DNA from: Scatophagus argus
Lineage: Eukaryota > Chordata > Actinopteri > Scatophagidae
Direction: 5' to 3'
DNA: 64,000 nt
Assembly (NCBI RefSeq): GCF_020382885.2
Contig: NC_058499.1
Span: 9,099,872 to 9,163,871, forward strand
Below the pieces are notes generated by a model, which was not told where the DNA came from, did not search any database, and saw nothing but the letters and a program-made list of their open reading frames with translations. Numbering within the stretch: the first letter of the stretch is position 1; every line of letters begins with the position of its first letter. Shown one piece after another: positions 57,701 through 64,000 of the stretch. The position numbers and the translations under genes were made by a program.

Positions 57701-60700
57701 ATGCAGCCAACTCAGGTGAAATAGTTATCAAAACACTATTCTTCAGTATTTGCAGAAAAATGGTTTACCCACAAACCTACTTCGTTCCAGGCAATGTGTG
57801 GAAGTTTTGGAAATTGAAAAACTGAACCTCCAGGATCGGTACCTGCAATTGGAGGAGGAGGTCCTTGAGAAGGACGAGAAGCTACAGCTGCAGGAGGAAG
57901 AGTATCAGAAACACGATGTAGTGAAAGTCCAGAGTGCAGAGGAACTGAGAGCCGTGGCCAGTCACTGGACTGAGAAATGGCAAAAGGTGGCCTTGAGACT
58001 GCAGTCCACACAGGCAGAGCTAGAAGAACTCAAAAAGAACAACTCCAGAACTGAAGTAAGACCCTTTACCAAAAAATAACTTCATACCACACATTTCAAA
58101 ATTAAAAATCTAGAGAGAAATCTAAAGAAGGTCTGAAATGCAAGGGAGTGAATATTGTAAATCGTCAATACCACAAATTAATTACTGTATAAAACACACA
58201 CATCCTGTTTTGACAACACATAACTTCCTACCCAGAGAAGAAACCGAGAAGCTGCTGCAGCACAAACCTTACACAGAGACCAGTGCCTGACCAGCAAACA
58301 TCAGTGAGAGCTTGAGCGTTCATCATTGGGCCACTGAGATGATTTAATTGTTAAATATGTAGCAAGGTTATTTAACTGTATACTTTTTTTTATCAGAAGG
58401 AATATCACTCAGTGCTAAAGACTGAGCTTGAAGCATGCAAACAAGAGCTGGAGCTGGAAAGGAGCAGGACTCAGCAGCTGCTTCAAGGATACAAACATAA
58501 AGGTAAAGGCAAAGGTGTACTGTAACTAAGTATCTTTACTGAAGTACTGTGCATTAGTGCAGTTTTGAAGTATTTGTACTTCACTTGAGTATTTCCATTT
58601 TGTGCTACTGAATACTTTTACCCTACTGCAATTTGGAAGCCAATATTCAGATCTCCACAGAATAGATGTTATTTTATTATTTAAACACAAGGGGGCGTAA
58701 AACTGCTGTGACCTTGTATTTTCAGGTGGCGAAGCCTCAGTGCACACTCAGGACACAGAGACAGTGACAGAGTGAGTGGATTTTGAGATTTTCATTTTCA
58801 AAATGCACCATCCACAAATCAAAATGCAATTCTGTGATCTACGTCTTTATTGTGTACTCTATCTGTTTATCAGCTTATCACAATCCTCTTTGTTATGGGA
58901 GCCACCATCAGACTCGCACAGCAGTCAAAACAAACCACCTCAGGTGACAAGATGCTCCTCCTTCACTGAGCAGTGAAGATGCATTTACATATGTTAGACA
59001 ATGGTGTATTTTTATGCAAACGTGACTTTACAGTAAATATTTTGCGTAAAGAAAACTGACAGCCGCTCTTCATGTTTAGCAGGTGTGTGTACAGAGCAAT
59101 GAGGTTCAAGAACTGAAGCAAAGACTGGTTGAAAGAGAGAGGGAGCTGAGAGAAAAGTAAGCTATGCTGTGAAAGACTGATGAATTGTTTTAAAGACTTT
59201 GAAGTGAGTAAAAGGTTTTTTGTCCCTGCTATGTTAGGGAAGAAGCATTGGAGAATCTTGAAAGGCTGAGAGAGATGGAAAGAAATGAGGCTCAACTCAA
59301 GATTTTTGCTATGGAGCTCAAGGTGCAGTCGCTGCGCTCATGCAGTTTCGAACACATAGACCTGTGTTTACCAGCATCTGTGTTGACAAATGAGGAATTA
59401 ACCAACACACATCTCTTCTTTCCATATAATCTCTTGTTTCTCATGAACACTCACGAAAAAAAGGCCTCTGAAACCTGTCAAGATGATGGAGGCCAAGCAA
59501 ATGGCACAACCACTGACTCACTCAGGGCCCAGCTGGAAGGTGCTTTTGACACAGCTACAGAGGATAGTGTGTTGATTTTCCTCAGTGGTTTAGCTCTAAA
59601 ACCTCGTCCTCCATCTATTTTCAGAAAGCCTGAGGAGGGCGAAGCAGCTACAGCAGGAGAAAACACTAGCAGTCCAGAGACTTCAGAGGTTGAGGCAGCT
59701 TTACTCGGTAAAATTCATAAACAGCATCTCTGTCCCCCTGTGGTGATGGTAATGCATATGATAATTAACAGTCTCTGTGTCTGCAGGTTAAAGATGAGAG
59801 ACTGTCTGTGGAGGGCAGGAAGGGTAAAACTGTCTGTCCAGTTAATCTCGACACAGAGCAGCAGAGGAGGATGGTCACTGAGCAGGTATATTCTGTACAA
59901 TGCAACTGAAAATCATCTAGCAGTGTGTCTCTAGTAATGAAAATCTAGGACTTTAGGCCCACTTCTTTTGTTAAGACTGAACTATCTGAATGGCCTTTAG
60001 ATGTACTGGATGAAATTTCATACGGTCATTGTTTGTTTCCACATTTCAGGTCAGAATTTTACTTTGTCCAGTATATTGAACTCCCATGAGCCTCAGCTGT
60101 AATTTGTGTTTAGTAATAATAAGCAGTCATGGAAGGTTACTGTACTCAGTTACTATACAATTGTCAGGTACTCACACATTTATTATATATGCTATTTCTG
60201 CTACATTATTGTTCTTCTAGTACAGTACGTTACTACTCACTTTACAGATTCAGATTAATAATGCAGGATAAAAACAACATATTATTTTGGTTCAAAGCTA
60301 ACCAGCAGTGAATAAAAAAGTTAAAGTAAATGATGCCTTTACCATATCAATAATTATAATTTAACATTAAGCATTCTTAAAATTGTCCTTTCTGTACAAT
60401 GTCTGTAGTTTCACATTTGGTACATTCACTATATTTTGATGCTTATGCTTTTACATAAATAAAATTTGGAATTCGGAAATACTTGCAACAGAGTATTTCT
60501 ACACTGTGATATCGCCAATATTATTTAAGTAAAATATCTATTTTTATTCCACCACTGCTGGACTTTAGCATGCTAAACTAAGAGGATGACAAAGGTAAAC
60601 ATTGCTAAACGTCCTTGTGTTAATATGGCCATTATGTGCATGTTAATAGGCTTTGGGTTAATGCTAAATGCTAATGTCAGGTTGACTGTAGCCACAGCCC

Positions 60701-63271
60701 TTCTACAGACAGCCTGTCCACTTCCTATTCATGTCATTGTACCGAAATTGTCTGCCATTCACAGAGAAGGCACTTGAGGGGTAGCCCTCAATGGACATGA
60801 GTGAATGGAGCTAAATGATAGGTAAATAATTATTTAGACCTACTTCGAGACAAAAGTTTTTCAAATATAGTATTGATTATACATCAGGACTGAAATGAAA
60901 AAAGCACCCTCTAAGAAACTGGAAGTTTTGAGAATGGGAGTTCTCTGTCTATAAGAAACTCTCTGCTATAGCTTGGCAAAGTGCTCTTTTTTTTACAAGC
61001 CCCAAGAAGCAAATATCCTGTATCTTATCAAATTTGTAGTTAAAGAGTCTGTTCAAAGAGCAAGAAAGAAAATTGGTGGGAAAGATTGATGAAAGATCAG
61101 CAGCAGCTCAGGCTGGATCCTCCTCGCTACAAGACTCGGCTCCTGCATCTACAGCTGTGAGGGTAAGAAGCCTCAGTAAATCAAAACTGAAACACTGGTA
61201 GTGATTAAATGGATTCCACTAACAGGAATATGTCATGTTTTAAAATTTTCATTCAGAGTGCAGTGGACAGGAGGAGCTGGCAGCGAGGCTCAGGTTTGAT
61301 GCCAGTATTTGAAGAGGATGAGGAGGCCAATGACTGGCCAGGAGTGAAGGAAAGAAAGCCAGCAGAGGAGGCTCACACTGGGGAAAAGGTCGACAACCAA
61401 AACCAACAGGTGGCATAGGCTTAAATTACACTCAGCATGCAGTGTATGTATAATTGTGGCCATTTTGTCCATATGTCTGTCTAGTGCCACAGCTCAATGA
61501 CTATAACATCAACTTTAAACCTCCAGTCATCTGTTTGCCTGTTTGCAAGGCAGAATGTTTCCAATATGATGTATTAGCATCTGCAACAGATGCAAAATAA
61601 TACCATTAATGGCATAAATCGCAGCATACAGATTATGACATAAAATTAACAGAACTTCTGTCACCTTTATTCATTACATGTACACACACATATGCGCAAA
61701 CAGCAGTAAACCCAACCTCTGCTTTAATCTAAGGGGAGGGGTGTCAGCCTGGCTGCATAACCTCTTAAACTGTATGTGAAACGTAGTTCAACTCTAATCT
61801 CACATATGACTCTCTCTGCTCTGTAAATAATCGGATTTGAGGCTGAGGAGTGAACCACCCAGCTGGAACATATCTGACTTTGACCATAAAAAGATAGGAA
61901 TGAGCTACAACATGTCGGTGTCTTATACTGAAGGCCAGGGGTTTTATGGCAACAGAGAAAAAGTCAGCAGCATCCAGGCTATCTGATAAAGTCTGTCTCA
62001 CAGTCATTAAAAAGTCTTAGTGTTATTACATTCAGCCTTTAATTTTGAAATTACAGTAAAACATCATAAGAACAGGAAGTTATTTTCCTTTTTGGTTGCT
62101 ATTGAAAAAAACAGATATGACACAACTTAATATTTTAAAATGTGCAAAAATTTTCTGTACAAAGCGTTAATTCAAAAACCTGTAGCTCTCAAAGATGAAA
62201 TTGATGATGAGATGAAAAGATAAGATTTAAAACATTCTTTCCTCTGATGTCTCAGATGTCAACTACCGGTGCAGAAAGCAGTCTGAAGGCAAAAAGTGAG
62301 ACTCAGCTGCAAGGTGAGGCCGTGGATGTGTTGGTGTAAAACTCAGTGGTGTAGATGTGTGATGTGTTTGGAACCCATGGGAACACCATGGGATTCATAT
62401 GGGACATATCCACAAGCGCATAATTAAATCAAATAATGTAAAAATATGGTGCACATTGTTTAATGAAATAACAACCCACTTTTCTGTCACTGTTGGTGGA
62501 TCAGTCAATTAGCTTTACATTCTTCTTTCATTCACCTATCGTCTTCTGCATGTGTAAAAATAGCAAATTCAACATTTTGAAACCTTTATTGAATGATTAT
62601 TTCACCGTTTTCTGATTTAGCCACACTCAGCTCCCAGCGACCAATCCAGGGCTTTCCCCCCACAGCAGATAAATCAGTCAAGTCTCCTGATGTTGAAGAG
62701 CCAAACTCATCTCACTGTTCAGATGTGATTGACCTGCAGCAGAAGAGGACCCCCTCCCCCTATCCTGATGGAATATTCCAGGCTGAGCTTGTAGATATCT
62801 GTAGCCCAGATGAAGATGAAGATGAAGATGAGATAGAGGACAAGTGAGGTATTTTGTTTAGACTTCTGTATTGAGCAAAACTGTCTTGCTGTCCCACCCC
62901 CACTTGTGCCTTATAGCTCACATGAAATGTCAGGACTAACTCACTAAAACAATTTAGAATTTAGACAAGATTCTGCTATGGTGATGAATGGTGGAAACTT
63001 TTCAGCTTAAATGATTGCAAATTTTTGTACATCAGTCTAACAGAAAATCACTTTGTGGTGATTGGTAAAATACAACAGCGACCATTTGAACTGCTATACC
63101 TCAAACAATAGTGTTAATAAAAATCACCAAACTCCCTCTGGCATAAAGTGTGTTTTATTTATATGACATGACACCGTTCCTCACATCATGCTTACCTGCA
63201 GAAGATCCCACAGCCAAAAGGATATTTCAAACCTATCTAAAAAGAACTGTGAAATTACAGGTGTACATTAG
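54713..63271 (+). CDS. Unrecognised coiled-coil protein, 26-exon model
   Basis: Exons 54713-54766 (tentative), 54911-55098, 55359-55563, 55645-55709, 55800-55992, 56171-56268, 56354-56489, 56567-56692, 56823-56948, 57039-57143, 57239-57406, 57498-57715, 57791-58055, 58397-58502, 58726-58771, 58874-58943, 59083-59156, 59238-59322, 59464-59539, 59625-59707, 59787-59885, 61040-61162, 61257-61409, 62256-62313, 62621-62843 and 63202-63271 keep phase throughout, giving 1070 aa. Residues 1-235 are Ser-rich and low-complexity. About 236-830 is rich in Glu, Lys, Gln and Leu with heptad-like spacing, so mostly coiled coil. The tail holds an acidic cluster (EDEDEDEIED) and ends KKNCEITGVH. I see no enzyme motif, membrane segment or signal peptide, and I cannot name the gene. 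A structural, perhaps centrosomal or cytoskeletal, role would be typical but is a guess. Weak points are exon 1 (donor GTCTAA), the acceptor at 59463 and a GC donor after 55992. Confidence 0.8.
56709..56732. repeat. (AT)n microsatellite in a coiled-coil gene intron
   Basis: About ten AT units, preceded by ATATATGTGT. Confidence 0.85.
58503..58680. mobile_element. Fragment of the CAGTGGTGG-type short element in an intron
   Basis: Contains TGTAACTAAGTATCTTTACTG, GAAGTATTTGTACTTCACTTGAG and TTTCCATTTTGTGCTAC, the left half of the teleost element. It fills most of the 223-bp intron between 58502 and 58726. Confidence 0.55.
60124..60557. mobile_element. CAGTGGTGG-type short element in an intron of the coiled-coil gene
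   Basis: Left end CAGTCATGGAAGGTTACTG is degraded. The right end is intact, TTTATTCCACCACTG. Internal GTATTTCTACACTGTGATATCG and TTATTTAAGTAAAATATC match the family. It is 434 bp long and lies in the 1.15 kb intron between 59885 and 61040. No clean target duplication is seen. Confidence 0.6.
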
Positions 63272-63302
63272 AGTAGATAATGTGCATGTGTGTGATACAT
63301 AC

Positions 63303-63308
63303 ATTAAA
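63303..63308 (+). other. Polyadenylation signal candidate of the coiled-coil gene
   Basis: ATTAAA 31 nt after the proposed stop codon, followed by a T-rich run. It supports 63271 as the true end of the gene. Confidence 0.45.
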
Positions 63309-63696
63309 TTTTTTTAGTCAAAGGGACTGAATACTAGAATAACTCTTGAGTATTTCTAGATAAATACTACATTGCTCAGTTATCTTAGGAGAAAAAGGCT
63401 GAACTCTTATAACAGACAATTGATGTTCTCCAGTCTATTTCCAGGTAATGTTTTGCTATTACATCATGCTGTTATAGACCAACAAACTCTGAACTTACAT
63501 TGTGTGGTTCCAAAAGTCATTTTGCGCACCTACAGTACTTTCTCATAGCATAATGATACGTTGAAATAAGGCCAGTGTAAAGATGTTTCTGCTGAGTGCC
63601 CATCCCGAACATCAACTGTCCGCACTCTCATATCAAAGGCTTATTGTGGATGTCCACAGAGCTCATACAGTTTGCCAGGTCCACTTCAACAGAGCT

Positions 63697-64000
63697 CTAC
63701 AGAGGCTCCGGTTGTACAATGTGCCAGCGTGTCTGCTCCACCTGCAGATTGCACAAGTCCCTCCAGTGAGCACGTCCAGCATCTGCAGCCTCAGTACCAA
63801 TTCGAACTCGACCAAGAACTTTACCTTCTGAAAGGATCTGATTCTGTCACATAAGAAAAGAGCGGGAATATGGAATTCACAGGGTGGTAGCAATGCAAAT
63901 AATTCTGTGAGCTCCCGAAGCTTGTTTTTTTTAGGGGGGGGGGTTACCTGCATGATTATGAACTCGAGCATGAGGTGCAGCTGACTGAGGTCTCCTGGAG
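63697..64000 (-). CDS. C-terminal end of a C2-domain (synaptotagmin-like) protein, partial
   Basis: Minus-strand exons 63948-64000 (cut by the window edge) and 63697-63843 join in phase 0. The donor is CAG|GTAACC and the acceptor has a good pyrimidine run ending GTGACAG. The peptide runs LSQLHLMLEFIIMQ, then GKVLGRVRIGTE, GRAHWRDLCN and the end RWHIVQPEPL. The pattern (hydrophobic strand, LGxVxIG, GxxHWxxL, WHxxxP) is that of the last strand and helix of synaptotagmin-family C2B domains. I cannot name the member. The gene is convergent with the coiled-coil gene, 425 bp between stop codons. Confidence 0.6.

Noticed and set aside
59323-59934. Continuation of a 228-codon open frame past the exon at 59238-59322
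   Set aside because: The frame runs through introns. Phase and coiled-coil character fit the spliced exons 59464-59539 and 59625-59707 (another frame) much better.
63679-63854. Terminal plus-strand exon of the coiled-coil gene (ending KGSDSVT)
   Set aside because: It fits in phase after 63260, but the opposite strand reads as the C2-domain ending of another gene, and the coiled-coil gene has its own stop at 63269-63271 with an ATTAAA just after.

Overview
The window is vertebrate and almost certainly teleost genomic DNA. It holds multi-exon genes with GT-AG introns of about 70 bp to several kb, encoding close relatives of human proteins, with typical fish repeats between them: tRNA-derived SINEs, short elements with CAGTGGTGG...CCACCACTG ends, and many microsatellites. 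All gene models were assembled by hand from splice signals, reading phase and recalled protein families; no search was run.

Layout, left to right. At 1-94 (-) there may be a fragment of an unknown gene. lmo2 lies at 2877-5784 (-), with a 9 kb upstream region that carries a half-E-box/GATA composite site, a SINE and a terminal-inverted-repeat element. caprin1 is at 14604-22207 (+), 17 coding exons. nat10 is at 24359-31545 (+), 28 coding exons. mapda (adal) is at 31974-34526 (-), 10 exons, tail to tail with nat10. csk is at 36020-42239 (-), 12 coding exons, followed by about 6.5 kb of repeat-containing DNA, probably its first intron, that ends at a perfect NRF1 palindrome near 48.9 kb. edc3 is at 51956-54004 (-), 6 coding exons, with a long 3' UTR. 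A 26-exon coiled-coil gene that I cannot name runs from 54713 to 63271 (+), divergent from edc3. The last two exons of a C2-domain protein gene lie at 63697-64000 (-).

The genes do not form one pathway. lmo2 is a haematopoietic and endothelial transcription adaptor. caprin1 and edc3 act in cytoplasmic mRNP granules (stress granules and P-bodies). nat10 acetylates cytidine in RNA in the nucleolus. mapda deaminates N6-methyl-AMP, a product of modified-RNA turnover. csk switches off Src kinases. lmo2-caprin1-nat10 matches human 11p13, while mapda, csk and edc3 match human 15q, so the window spans a linkage join between nat10 and mapda.

Most notable observations: the unrecognised coiled-coil gene; three introns that appear to use GC donors, one of which (nat10) is stop-free and a multiple of three; the composite GATA site upstream of lmo2; a SINE with a perfect 15-bp target duplication; a 20-bp perfect hairpin; and a convergent set of CTCF-like motifs. 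I found no CRISPR, prokaryotic, retroviral or dramatically new system.
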